NCBI GenBank assembly: GCA_964579765.1
Contig: CAZOIK010000093.1
Span: forward strand, 1 to 35,171
Direction: 5' to 3'
Source: DATNBT01 sp964579765
Lineage (GTDB): Bacteria; Acidobacteriota; Vicinamibacteria; Vicinamibacterales; CAVVIG01
Length of the DNA: 35,171 nt
Part shown: positions 22,677 to 30,428 of the stretch, one piece after another
How positions within the stretch are numbered: the first letter of the stretch is position 1
How the letters are laid out: every line of letters begins with the position of its first letter
The notes under the pieces: model-generated
Told to the model about the DNA's origin: nothing
Seen by the model: the letters and a program-made list of their open reading frames with translations, nothing else
Databases searched by the model: none
Made by a program: the position numbers and the translations under genes

Positions 22677-23116
22677 TTGAGGACCTTGACGGTCAGATAG
22701 CTGATCGACGGCGACACGGCTTTGAACCAGTGCGGCGTGCCGGCGGGAATCGTCACCACGTCGCCCTTCCTGAGCGTCATCGTCCGGCCGCCGCGGATGT
22801 CCGTGCCGCGCGTCTGTCCCGGCGCCGTCTTCTTCGCGCCGACGATGGTGCCGCCCGTGACGAACGTGGCTTCGCCGTCGGTCACGTAGAAGATGTCCGT
22901 CTCGCGATCGTGGATCTCCACCTGTCCCGGCGTCGTGCGCCGGATGCCGGACACGGTGTAGTCCTTCGTCGCGACAAGCGGCCCGACGATGCCGCGGCCG
23001 CCTGAAAGCGCGGCCGCGACTTTGTCGCTCTCGATGTGCGTCGCCGCCCGCGACTGCGCGAATGCCGGCGCGGCGGCGAATGCCAGCAACGTGAGGAACA
23101 GCGGTGACGGCTTCAT
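22673..23116 (-). CDS. Exported cupin-domain protein
   Basis: 147 aa from the ATG at 23116, whose A overlaps the previous stop (ATGA). A signal peptide (MKPSPLFLTLLAFAAAPAFAQ) shows export. Cupin motifs: PGQVEIHDRETDIFYVTDGEATFVTGG and KGDVVTIPAGTPHWFKAV, with histidines in both. In between is a loop of ~30 residues (IVGAKKTAPGQTRGTDIRGG) longer than usual. This type, with AALSGG-like N-terminus, is common as secreted cupins in Acidobacteria. It is coupled to the monooxygenase-like gene before it and the SDR after it. Confidence 0.87.
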   Translation of the reverse strand: MKPSPLFLTLLAFAAAPAFAQSRAATHIESDKVAAALSGGRGIVGPLVATKDYTVSGIRRTTPGQVEIHDRETDIFYVTDGEATFVTGGTIVGAKKTAPGQTRGTDIRGGRTMTLRKGDVVTIPAGTPHWFKAVSPSISYLTVKVLK

Positions 23117-23403
23117 CAGACGACCTGCAGAATCTCGCGCGTCCCGGTCTGATAGAGGTCCGTGTAGCCTTTCATCTTCGCGCGAAAGGTCTCGTTGGTC
23201 GCGTACTCCTTCATGGTCGCCTCGAACTCCGCGACGTTCGCCGCTTCGTACTCGAGGACGACGCGGTTGAACTCGCCCGTCACATCCGTGAGCACGCGGT
23301 ACTTTCCGAGGCTCGACGCGGCCGCCGCCGCCTCCTTGAGTTGCGTGGCGAGCGTGCTCGCCTGACCCGGTTTGGCCACGAAACAGTTCCTGACGACAAT
23401 CAT
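23116..23403 (-). CDS. Small dimeric alpha/beta-barrel protein (antibiotic-monooxygenase-like)
   Basis: 95 aa with GAGGAGG just before the ATG at 23403. The MIVVRNCFVAKPGQASTLATQLKEA start, YRVLTDVTGEFNRVVLEYEAANVAEFEATMKEY middle and TDLYQTGTREILQVV end fit the dimeric ferredoxin-like (ABM/NIPSNAP-like) fold. Members range from monooxygenases to heme-degrading enzymes; no cofactor residue is evident. It is the first gene of a coupled set with the exported cupin, SDR and lipoprotein genes. A much longer frame running through upstream genes is an artefact. Confidence 0.75.
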   Translation of the reverse strand: MIVVRNCFVAKPGQASTLATQLKEAAAAASSLGKYRVLTDVTGEFNRVVLEYEAANVAEFEATMKEYATNETFRAKMKGYTDLYQTGTREILQVV

Positions 23404-23435
23404 GGGAACCTCCTCGGCAGCAAAGAGACAACTTA

Positions 23436-24800
23436 TCACGCGTACGGCCACTCGCCGGACGCTTTGGCGCGCCACAGATAGGCGGCCACGCCGGCGGCGA
23501 CGACCGCCGCGGCCGAGACGAGATACGTCACCCCGCTGGTCGCGATGACGAAGAGCCAGCCGCACATCGCGACGACGGCCGGCAGCGGATAGAGCCACAT
23601 CCGGAACGGACGCGGCACGTCCGGGCGCGTGCGGCGCAGTGCGACGACGGCCGGCACCATGGGCACGGCGGCGATCATCAGATAGATCAGCGTGACGGCG
23701 TTGATGAGCGCGTCCAGATCGATCAGGCAGCAGAGCGCCGACGCCGCGCCCATGTAGACGACGGCGAACGACGGGAAGCCGCCGGACGGATCGAGGCGCG
23801 CGAACGCACGGAAGAAGCGGCCCTCGCTGGCCGCGGCGAACGGCACGCGCGAGAACGTCAGCATGTTCGCGTAGAGGCTCGACAGCGCAATCGCGAGAAT
23901 CGCGATCGTCATGACCGACGCGAGGCGTCCGCCGTGCAGGCGCGCGACGAACTCCGAGGCGACGAAGTCCGAGCGCATGGCGTCGCGCCACGGCACGACG
24001 CTGACGATCGAGAGGTTCATCGTGAAGTACAGCAGCGCCACGAGGCCGACGGCCGCGACGATGGAGCGCGGGATCGTCTGCGTGGGCCGCGTCACTTCGC
24101 CGCCGAGGCCGCAGATCGTGTTGTAGCCCATGTAGTCGTACGCGGCGTAGAGCGTCGCGCCGCCGAGGCCGATCCAGAACTTCCTCGACAGGGTCCACGC
24201 CTCGGGCGGAATCGCGAGCGCGCGCGCGGAGCCGTGCGTCACGCCGTCCACGACGATCCACGCGACCGCCCCGAGCGTCAGCGCGCCGAGCGCGAGGCTC
24301 CATCGGCCGATCGTGTCGATGCGGCGATAGATGCAGGCCGTGGCCGCCGCGCAGGCGGCCATCGCGAGCAGCTTCGCCGTCCACGGCGTCATGGACGGCG
24401 CAAGGAAGCTCGCGTAGTGCGCGAAGCCGACGGCGCCGGAGGCGATGACGAGCGGCATGCCCGCGACCGTCTGCCATAGATAGAGGAAGCTGAACAGACG
24501 GCCGGCGCCCTGCGGTCCGTACGCCTCGAGCAGATATTGGTAGCCGCCGCCCGATCGCGGCATGGCGGCGCCGAGTTCCGCCCAGACGAGGCCGTCGGCG
24601 AGCGCGATGCCGGCGCCGACGAACCAGCCCAGCATCGCCTGCGGGCCGCCCATGGTCTTCAGCAGGAGCGGGATGGTGACAAACGGGCCGACACCGATCA
24701 TCGCGAGGACGTTGACGGCCGTCGCGCCGCCAAGGCCGAGCCGGCGCGCGAGGGGCTCGGCGTTCGTGTGTGTCGTGACGGCGTGCATGGGCGCGCGCAT
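23436..24800 (-). CDS. APC-family amino acid permease
   Basis: 454 aa from the ATG at 24800 (450 from the ATG at 24788). About twelve membrane helices. Helix 1 has the APC unwound motif in LARRLGLGGATAVNVLAMIGVGPFVTIP, followed by GGPQAMLGWFVGAGIALADGLVWAELGAAMPRSGGGYQYLLEAYG, the signature for helices 2-3 of this superfamily; the FLYLWQTVAG segment follows. These are secondary transporters of amino acids or polyamines in the inner membrane. The substrate is not shown. It is divergent from the secreted VOC gene, and 64 bp separate them. Confidence 0.9.
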   Translation of the reverse strand: MRAPMHAVTTHTNAEPLARRLGLGGATAVNVLAMIGVGPFVTIPLLLKTMGGPQAMLGWFVGAGIALADGLVWAELGAAMPRSGGGYQYLLEAYGPQGAGRLFSFLYLWQTVAGMPLVIASGAVGFAHYASFLAPSMTPWTAKLLAMAACAAATACIYRRIDTIGRWSLALGALTLGAVAWIVVDGVTHGSARALAIPPEAWTLSRKFWIGLGGATLYAAYDYMGYNTICGLGGEVTRPTQTIPRSIVAAVGLVALLYFTMNLSIVSVVPWRDAMRSDFVASEFVARLHGGRLASVMTIAILAIALSSLYANMLTFSRVPFAAASEGRFFRAFARLDPSGGFPSFAVVYMGAASALCCLIDLDALINAVTLIYLMIAAVPMVPAVVALRRTRPDVPRPFRMWLYPLPAVVAMCGWLFVIATSGVTYLVSAAAVVAAGVAAYLWRAKASGEWPYA

Positions 24801-24864
24801 GATACTGGGGCGGCCGTCCTCCGTGGTATCCTCCGTTCGCACGAACAAACCTAAGGAGAACGTC

Positions 24865-25938
24865 ATGCGTGTTCTTGCCATCGCCACCGCGGCCGTGCTG
24901 GTCGCCGGCGCCGCCCGCGCCCAGGCACCGTACCCGAATTCGACGCACAAGACCGGCGTCATCGGTCTGATGCACGCCATCCACTCGACCAACGACGTCG
25001 AGAAAACGCTCGCGTTCTATCACGACGTCTTCGGACTGAACGGACAGGTGCGCTCGTTCGATCCCAAGGGCCCGCGCGTCCTCACGAACTCGCCGACGGC
25101 GTCGCTGCGCGTCGCGATGACCCAGCTGCGCGGCGCGTTCAACTTCGAGCTGACGCAGTTCGGCGATCTCGAGCGCCAGATGCACAAGGTGCCGGACATC
25201 CAGGATCCCGGCGCGCCGTGGATGAACATGCTCGTCCGCAACCTCGACGAGGTCGTGGCGAACGCGAAGAAGGTGAACGCGACGATCGTCACGAAAGGCG
25301 GCACGCCGGTGTCGGCGCCGACGCCGTTCGGCACCGCGCGCGCGCTCGTCATGCAGGATCCCGACGGCTACTTCGTCGAAGCGATCCAGGCGACGCCGGA
25401 GGACATTCAGATCGCCGACTCGACCGCGCCGGCCGGCGGCCGCGGCCGCCAGAACGGGCCCGCCGCGGCGCCGCCGCCGCCCGGGCAGATCGTCGGCGCG
25501 GTCATCGGCGAGACCGTCCGCGACATGGACGCGACGCTCAAGTACTGGAACGGCGTCCTCGGCATGGACCTGCCGGCGCCGACGAAGTTCGAGAGCAACC
25601 AGGCGATGCTGGATCTGATGGGGCTGCCGAAGGGCGCGTCGTACCGGATCACGAGCGGTGACATCTGGGGCAGCCGCGCGCGCATTCAGTTCATCGAGAT
25701 CAAGGGCGTGCCGCGCAAGCCGTACGAGCTGCGGGTCACCGACGCCAACGCCTCCGGCATGGCGCTCCACGTCGGCCACATCCGCGACCTGCTCGCGAAG
25801 ATCAAGGAGAACAAGGGCCGCGTCATGTCGCGCAACGAAGAGCTCGTCGAGTGGAGCGACACGGTGCGCAACGTGTTCGTGAAGGATCCGGACGGGCTGA
25901 ACCTCGAACTGGTGGGGGCGGCGGACCCGAATCTGTAA
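24865..25938 (+). CDS. Exported protein with two VOC (glyoxalase-fold) modules
   Basis: 357 aa with TAAGGAGAA before the ATG at 24865. Signal peptide MRVLAIATAAVLVAGAARAQ. The first VOC module (about residues 32-175) starts GLMHAIHSTNDVEKTLAFYHDVFGL and ends ALVMQDPDGYFVEAIQ. A Gly/Pro-rich linker separates it from the second (about 205-355): AVIGETVRDMDATLKYWNGVLGM to VFVKDPDGLNLELVG. Two modules can form one metal site. Candidate ligands include the His in HAIH, the Glu in YFVEAIQ, the His in ALHVGHI and the Glu in NLELVG. Exported VOC proteins are frequent in Acidobacteria with unknown substrates. Confidence 0.88.
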   Translation: MRVLAIATAAVLVAGAARAQAPYPNSTHKTGVIGLMHAIHSTNDVEKTLAFYHDVFGLNGQVRSFDPKGPRVLTNSPTASLRVAMTQLRGAFNFELTQFGDLERQMHKVPDIQDPGAPWMNMLVRNLDEVVANAKKVNATIVTKGGTPVSAPTPFGTARALVMQDPDGYFVEAIQATPEDIQIADSTAPAGGRGRQNGPAAAPPPPGQIVGAVIGETVRDMDATLKYWNGVLGMDLPAPTKFESNQAMLDLMGLPKGASYRITSGDIWGSRARIQFIEIKGVPRKPYELRVTDANASGMALHVGHIRDLLAKIKENKGRVMSRNEELVEWSDTVRNVFVKDPDGLNLELVGAADPNL

Positions 25939-25942
25939 TCTG

Positions 25943-26091
25943 TAGTCTCCAGTCCTCCAGTCCCCGGTCCCCAGTCGCCAGTCCCCAGTCCCCAGTCCCC
26001 GGTCTTAGTCGCGAGTCACGACGGACTGGAGACTGGGGACTGGAGACTGGGGACTGGAGACTGGAGACTGGAGACTGGAGACTGGAGACTA
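25943..26091. repeat. Large inverted heptamer array
   Basis: The left arm (25943-26005) begins GTAGTCTCCAGTC and continues with C-rich 7-bp units (AGTCCCC, GGTCCCC). The right arm (26024-26091) is the complement: GACTGGA followed by about nine 7-bp units of GACTGGA/GACTGGG type, ending in GACTGGAGACTAC. The loop is about 20 bases. It fills the whole gap between two convergent genes. The final TAG (minus strand) is the stop codon of the gene at 26089. The right arm is far more regular than the left. Confidence 0.85.
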
Positions 26092-26463
26092 CTTGAGCGT
26101 AAGCTCAAACTTGGCGTTGCAGTTGTCCTCGACGAGCTGCTCGGCTGACGCGCGCTTCATGTCTTTCTGAATCTCGTACTCGAGGGGCTTCGCCTTCTCC
26201 GGAAGCCCTTCGATTCTCGCCTTGCCCATCGAGCTCGTGCCGACGTCGAGGTCGGCGCGCTTGATGCCCATGAACCCGTAGCGCACCCGCACGTGCACGT
26301 TCGCGCCGTAGACGGGCTTCCCGGCCTCGTCCTTCACGGTGAAATCCGCCGAGCAGTTGCCGCCGAGCGCGGCCTTCATGAGGGTGACGTCCGGCGCCGC
26401 CGACTTGTCCGGCGCGGTCTGCGGCACGAGAAAGACGACGAGCAGCGCAGCGGTTGCGAACAT
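26089..26463 (-). CDS. Small exported protein of unknown function
   Basis: 124 aa from the ATG at 26463. A signal peptide (MFATAALLVVFLVPQTA) precedes a ~100-residue domain: CSADFTVKDEAGKPVYGANVHVRVRYGFMGIKRADLDVGTSSMGKARIEGLPEKAKPLEYEI. The pattern of an Ig-like or carboxypeptidase-regulatory-like beta sandwich (DEAGKPVYGANVHV; GKARIEGLP) is clear. The two cysteines, in GGNCSAD and EDNCNAK, could form a disulfide. No catalytic motif. The stop codon lies inside the heptamer array. It is four bases after the OsmC gene, so the two are likely cotranscribed. Confidence 0.75.
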   Translation of the reverse strand: MFATAALLVVFLVPQTAPDKSAAPDVTLMKAALGGNCSADFTVKDEAGKPVYGANVHVRVRYGFMGIKRADLDVGTSSMGKARIEGLPEKAKPLEYEIQKDMKRASAEQLVEDNCNAKFELTLK

Positions 26464-26467
26464 GTCC

Positions 26468-26938
26468 CTACTCCAGCGCCGGCTCGACGGCGATCTCCGA
26501 CCGCAGCGAGTTGGCGATAAAACATTCGTCATGCGCCGCATGATGCAGCGCCTCGAGGTCGGCGGCCGACGGAACCTTGTCGCCGGAAAACGCGATGCGC
26601 GGCCGCAGCGTGATCTTCGAGATGAACTGCTTGCCGGCCGCATTCTTCTCGAGCGCGCCGACCGCGTTGTCCACGTAGCTGTCGATGACGAAGCCGCGCT
26701 TGGCCGCGAAGAAGAGGAAGTACAACATGTGGCAGCTCGAGGCCGACGCGATCAGCGCTTCCTCGGGATCGACGGCGTCGGCCACGGACATCGGCAGCGG
26801 GACGATCGAGGGCGACGCCGACGCCCTGACGGTGACGCCGCCGTCGAACACCCACTCGTGGGCGCGGCTGTAGCGGTTGTCGGTGAACTTCTCGGCGCTC
26901 CCCCGGGTCCAGCTCACGCGCGCTTCGTACTGATGCAT
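26468..26938 (-). CDS. OsmC-family peroxidase-like protein
   Basis: 156 aa from the ATG at 26938 (a GTG two codons earlier is possible). OsmC/Ohr family: the redox-active cysteines are C69 (SASSCHMLYFLF) and C139 (HDECFIANSL), and the conserved Glu lies in DPEEALIAS (E59/E60). These proteins reduce organic hydroperoxides with lipoyl or thiol partners. The sequence is closer to the OsmC-like (YhfA-like) subgroup than to Ohr. Cotranscribed with the exported protein after it; divergent from the MenA-like gene. Confidence 0.92.
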   Translation of the reverse strand: MHQYEARVSWTRGSAEKFTDNRYSRAHEWVFDGGVTVRASASPSIVPLPMSVADAVDPEEALIASASSCHMLYFLFFAAKRGFVIDSYVDNAVGALEKNAAGKQFISKITLRPRIAFSGDKVPSAADLEALHHAAHDECFIANSLRSEIAVEPALE

Positions 26939-26992
26939 AGACACCTAGCGTACTACGCGCCGCGCCGCCTGAGCTGCGATAGTCTCTAGCCC

Positions 26993-27919
26993 ATGACGCG
27001 GCGCGACGTCTGGGTGCGCATGCTCCTTTACCCGCGGCACACGCTGCCGACCGCCGCGGCGCCCGTGCTGGTCGCGGCCGGGCTCGCGTATCGCATCGGC
27101 GTGTTCCAGTGGGCTGCCGCCCTCGCGGCCTTTGTCGCCGGATGGATGATCCAGCTCGGCGGCGTCTTCACCGACAACTACGCGAACCTCTCTCGGCACC
27201 CCGACGACGCCGAGCACGCCGACTTCGTGCGGGCGATCGAGACGGGCCTGATCAGCCTCGCCGAAGTGCGCCGCGCCATCGTCCTCACATACGCACTCGG
27301 CGCGGCCGCGGGCGCGTACCTCGTGTGGATCGGGGGCGTGCCGGCGATCGCGATCGGCGTCGCCAGCGTGCTCGCCAGCCTCGCCTACTCGACCGGTCCC
27401 TTTCCGCTCGGCGACCGCGCGCTCGGCGATCCGCTCTTCTTCCTCTTCTTCGGCATCGTCGCCGTGATGGGCACGTTCTACGTCCAGGCCAGCGCCGCGC
27501 TGGCGGCGCCGTTCCCGATCGCGCCGCCCGCCGGGTCGGTGATCTGGCCGGCGTTCTTCGTCAGCCTGCCGGTCGCCGCACTGACGACGAACATCCTCGT
27601 GATCGACAACATCCGCGATCGCGAGTACGACCTCGCGAAACACGAGTGGACGATCGCCGTGGTCATCGGACGCGACGCCAGCATCGTCGAGTACACCGCG
27701 CTGCTGGCGTTCGCCTATGTGGTGCCGGTTGTGCTCTGGTGGGCCGGTGCCGGCCGCGGCATGTGGCTGCCGCTCGCGACGCTGCCGTCGGCCATCCGGC
27801 TGGTGCGCCGGGTGCGACGCGCCTCCTCGCGCGAGGCGATGATGCCGCTCACGCCCGAGGCGGCGCAGCTGCTGCTGATGTTCTCGGCGCTCTTCGCCGC
27901 GGGCATGGCGTGGGCGTAG
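26993..27919 (+). CDS. UbiA-family prenyltransferase, MenA-like
   Basis: 308 aa, eight to nine membrane helices. The first Asp-rich motif is FTDNYANLSRHPDD (residues 60-72) and the second is DNIRDREYDLAKHEWTIAVVIGR (205-227). The latter has the NNxRDxxxD...G/E-xxTLA-type pattern typical of MenA, 1,4-dihydroxy-2-naphthoate polyprenyltransferase, the membrane step in menaquinone synthesis. No other men gene is in the window, so the assignment rests on the motifs. A REP-like pair follows the stop. Confidence 0.75.
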   Translation: MTRRDVWVRMLLYPRHTLPTAAAPVLVAAGLAYRIGVFQWAAALAAFVAGWMIQLGGVFTDNYANLSRHPDDAEHADFVRAIETGLISLAEVRRAIVLTYALGAAAGAYLVWIGGVPAIAIGVASVLASLAYSTGPFPLGDRALGDPLFFLFFGIVAVMGTFYVQASAALAAPFPIAPPAGSVIWPAFFVSLPVAALTTNILVIDNIRDREYDLAKHEWTIAVVIGRDASIVEYTALLAFAYVVPVVLWWAGAGRGMWLPLATLPSAIRLVRRVRRASSREAMMPLTPEAAQLLLMFSALFAAGMAWA

Positions 27920-27929
27920 ACAGTCCGCT

Positions 27930-27985
27930 GGTGTCGCGCGGACCTTCAGGTCCGCGGGCGGCAGGCCTGAGGGCCTGCACTACAC
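27930..27985. repeat. Pair of REP-like palindromes between convergent genes
   Basis: The left copy reads GTGTCGCGCGGACCTTCAGG then TCCGC on the plus strand; the right copy, on the minus strand, is GTGTAGTGCAGGCCCTCAGG then CCTGCC. Here the GTGTNG feet lie on the outside and the hairpins abut, the opposite order to 6743-6811. Both can form 7- to 9-bp stems. The element separates the MenA-like and HAD genes, which converge, and contains the HAD stop codon. Confidence 0.75.
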
Positions 27986-28618
27986 GGACAAGACGTCCGG
28001 CACCTGCTCGACGCGCTCGAGCACACGATAGGCGGCGGCGAAGTTCCCGCCCGCGGTCAGCGGCGTGGGGATGACGATGCAGCGGATGCCGGCGTCGGTC
28101 GCGGCCCGCAGTCCGCGCTCGGAGTCCTCGATCGCAATGCACTCGTCCGGCCGCGCGCCGCTGCGCTCGATGGCCATCAGATATGGATCGGGATGCGGCT
28201 TGACGCGCGCGAAATCGCCGGAGGTCAGGATGAAGTCGAAGTACTGCAGAAGATTGCAGCGCGTGTGGATGATGTCGAAGTGATCGCGCCGCGAGCTGGT
28301 GACGATGCCCATGACGTACTTGCGGTGCAGCCGCTCGAGCGTCGCCGAGACGCCTTCGATGGCGCAGGCGTCACGCTCGAGCAGCTCGCTGTAGAGGCGA
28401 TTGCGTCGATCGCGCCAGCGCGCGATGTCGTCCGCGCTCACGCCCCGCTCTTCGAGCAGATGCCACGCGCCGCGGCCCTGACGCAGAAAGAACTCGACGT
28501 ACTCGTCGTGCGAGAGCGGCACGCCGGCCGCGTCGAGCGTCTCCTGTGTGGCCTGAAAGTAGAGGCGCTCGGTGTCCACGAGCACCCCGTCGTTGTCCCA
28601 GAAAATCGCTTTGATCAC
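27980..28618 (-). CDS. HAD-family phosphatase (beta-phosphoglucomutase-like)
   Basis: 212 aa from the GTG at 28618. Motif I is AIFWDNDGVLVDTE (nucleophile D8, acid/base D10), motif II GIVTSSRR, motif III RVKPHPDPYLMAIE, motif IV CIAIEDSERGLRAA. The helical cap between motifs I and II puts it in subfamily I, like phosphoglycolate phosphatase and beta-phosphoglucomutase. The substrate is unknown. The C-terminal TAG stop is the foot of a REP-like repeat (GTG TAG TGC), so the natural end of the protein may have been changed by the insertion. Confidence 0.93.
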   Translation of the reverse strand: MIKAIFWDNDGVLVDTERLYFQATQETLDAAGVPLSHDEYVEFFLRQGRGAWHLLEERGVSADDIARWRDRRNRLYSELLERDACAIEGVSATLERLHRKYVMGIVTSSRRDHFDIIHTRCNLLQYFDFILTSGDFARVKPHPDPYLMAIERSGARPDECIAIEDSERGLRAATDAGIRCIVIPTPLTAGGNFAAAYRVLERVEQVPDVLSV

Positions 28619-28625
28619 GCGGCCG

Positions 28626-28949
28626 TCAGTCGCACATCGGCACGGGCAGCCCGCCGATGAGGTCCGCACATTCCTTGTTGTACTTCTCCACCATGTCCTT
28701 CGTCGTCGTGCAGAGCGAATGCTCGCCGCCTGGATTGGACGGCGACGTCGTCTTGGCCCAGGTCTGCGCCTGTGCGCCGACTCTGTCGAGCTGCGTCAGA
28801 CACACGTTGCGCTCCTGAACCTTGAGCGAGCGGACTGTGCCGACGATCCACGTTATCACTCCAGCGGCGAGCACCAGCAGGCCGATGGCCGCGATGAGCT
28901 CGAGTCCGGTCACACCACGTTCCGAGGCAACGGGAAGATGCGCACGCAT
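28626..28949 (-). CDS. Pilin-like small protein
   Basis: 107 aa with AAAGGAG seven bases before the ATG at 28949. The N-terminus RAHLPVASERG-VTGLELIAAIGLLVLAAGVITWIVG looks like a class III/IV prepilin: short basic leader, Gly at -1, Glu at +5 (E17) and a ~20-residue hydrophobic helix. The mature part is short (~70 residues) with four cysteines (NVCLTQLD, HSLCTTTK, KECADL, PMCD), which could form two disulfides. No assembly genes are nearby, so it would depend on a remote prepilin peptidase. Alternatively it is just a single-pass membrane protein. Confidence 0.6.
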   Translation of the reverse strand: MRAHLPVASERGVTGLELIAAIGLLVLAAGVITWIVGTVRSLKVQERNVCLTQLDRVGAQAQTWAKTTSPSNPGGEHSLCTTTKDMVEKYNKECADLIGGLPVPMCD

Positions 28950-29007
28950 CGGACACTCCTTTGGCTGTGAGTCGAGCGGCGGAGGGTACTACGGCGGCCT
29001 GCCGCCT

Positions 29008-29916
29008 TCAAGCCGCGGATTCGGGGACGGCAGCAGGCCGCCTCGCCAGCAGGATCCCCGCAATCACGATGGCGCCGCCCGCGATCTGCGGCGTGCCGAG
29101 CGGTTCGGCGAGCAGCATCCACGCGAGCACGGCTGCGACCAGGGGCTGGATCAGGAGCGTCAGCGACGAGAACGCCGGCGGCAGCCACGCGAGCGCGAAC
29201 GTGATCAGGCCCTGCCCGCCCGCGTGCACCACCCACCCGAGCGCGACGAGGATGAGCCAGCCGGTCAGCAGGTGCGGGACGAACGCGCGTTCGAAGACGA
29301 GCGACAGCGGCAGCACGCACACGGCGGCCGCCGTCGTGCTCCAGACCATGACGACGGGCGTCGAGAACGCTCGCCGCGCGCGGCTGAGCATGATGAAGTA
29401 GCCGGCGTAGAACATCGCCGCGCCGACGGCAACCGCGTCGCCGCGCAGGTGGCCCTGCGACGTCGCGATCGCGCGGCTGTTCAGGACGACGACGCCCACG
29501 ATGCTGAGCACCAGACCGGCCAGGAACCGCCCGCTGATCCGCTGACGCAGGAAGAGCCAGCTCGCCAGCGTGACGAAGATCGGCGCCATGTTCGCGAGCA
29601 GCGTGGAGTTGGCGACCGACGTCATGTGCAGCGACGTGTGCCACGTCGCCAGGTCGCCGGCGAGAAAGACGCCCGGCATCGCGGCCGTCAGATGGTCGGC
29701 AGCGGTTTCAGGAAGCCGCCCGGCGTTGCCGGTGCGGCGGGCGCGGGCGAAGAAGAGGGCGAGCGGGACGAGCGCCAGCAGCAGCCGCCAGAAGGCGGTC
29801 GCAATCGGCCCGAGCTCGGAGACGCGCACGAGAATCGGCGAGCAGCCGAGGAAAGTGCCGCCGAGGACGAGCGCGCTCAGCGCACGCCCGTCCGCATGAC
29901 GCCGAGACTCGGTCAC
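29008..29916 (-). CDS. DMT-superfamily (EamA) transporter
   Basis: 302 aa, about ten membrane helices in two EamA repeats. Repeat 1: LGGTFLGCSPILVRVSELGPIATAFWRLLLALVPLALFF. Repeat 2: GDAVAVGAAMFYAGYFIMLSRARR to PLVAAVLAWMLLAEPLGTPQIAGGAIVIAGILLA. Such transporters export amino acids or metabolites; the substrate is unknown. The GTG at 29916 overlaps the stop of the DinB gene (GTGA), so translation is coupled. Confidence 0.92.
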   Translation of the reverse strand: MTESRRHADGRALSALVLGGTFLGCSPILVRVSELGPIATAFWRLLLALVPLALFFARARRTGNAGRLPETAADHLTAAMPGVFLAGDLATWHTSLHMTSVANSTLLANMAPIFVTLASWLFLRQRISGRFLAGLVLSIVGVVVLNSRAIATSQGHLRGDAVAVGAAMFYAGYFIMLSRARRAFSTPVVMVWSTTAAAVCVLPLSLVFERAFVPHLLTGWLILVALGWVVHAGGQGLITFALAWLPPAFSSLTLLIQPLVAAVLAWMLLAEPLGTPQIAGGAIVIAGILLARRPAAVPESAA

Positions 29917-30419
29917 GCGCCGACCGCGCGTCGTTCGGCGTCGTAGAACAACAGGTCCACGTTACCCGGCGCGTAGCCGAGTGCCCGGAGCAGCAGCGCC
30001 AGTTGTCCGCGGTGGTGCACGCCGTGGTTCACACCGTGCTCGAGCAGCTCGCCGACCGGCATCGCGCGAGCGCCCGTCTGCGGCAGGCTGAACTCGACGA
30101 GGCGATCCAGATCGGCGTCGATGAGACGGCCGAGGAATTCGCGCGCGTAGCCCTCGACGACGGCCCACTGCTCCTCAATGGACGCAAATGTCGGGAAGGC
30201 CTCCGGCTTGAGCGCGGCGCCCCGCGCCGGACCACCGCAGCGATCGATCCACCCCCACTCGGCGCTCATCATGTGCACCAGCGTGTTGCGCACCGATCCG
30301 TAGCTACCGGCGACGTTCTGCACGAACTGCTCCGGCGACAGCTGCGCGATCACGGCGAAGAGCCGTCGATTCGCCCAATAGCTGTAGTCGTACCTGCGTT
30401 CGAGATCCTTGACGGTCAT
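29913..30419 (-). CDS. DinB-family protein
   Basis: 168 aa four-helix bundle of the DinB/YfiT fold. Metal ligands are H49 (NTLVHMMSAEW) and two of the histidines in EHGVNHGVHHRGQLALLLRALG (H132 and H136 fit the usual HxxxH spacing). Members include thiol-dependent (bacillithiol, mycothiol) S-transferases and proteins of unknown role. It follows the enolase-superfamily gene by nine bases and overlaps the DMT gene, giving a three-gene unit. Confidence 0.92.
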   Translation of the reverse strand: MTVKDLERRYDYSYWANRRLFAVIAQLSPEQFVQNVAGSYGSVRNTLVHMMSAEWGWIDRCGGPARGAALKPEAFPTFASIEEQWAVVEGYAREFLGRLIDADLDRLVEFSLPQTGARAMPVGELLEHGVNHGVHHRGQLALLLRALGYAPGNVDLLFYDAERRAVGA

Positions 30420-30428
30420 CCGACGATC

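Noticed and set aside
23116..25779. 887-codon minus-strand frame
   Set aside because: Only its last 95 codons are real (the small monooxygenase-like gene); the rest overlaps the APC permease and VOC genes in wrong frames.
25943..26091. CRISPR array
   Set aside because: Units are 7 bp with no spacers; it is a tandem heptamer repeat.
27938..27978. Intrinsic terminators in the REP-like hairpins
   Set aside because: Stems are good but no run of U follows on either strand, so I call them repeats rather than terminators.
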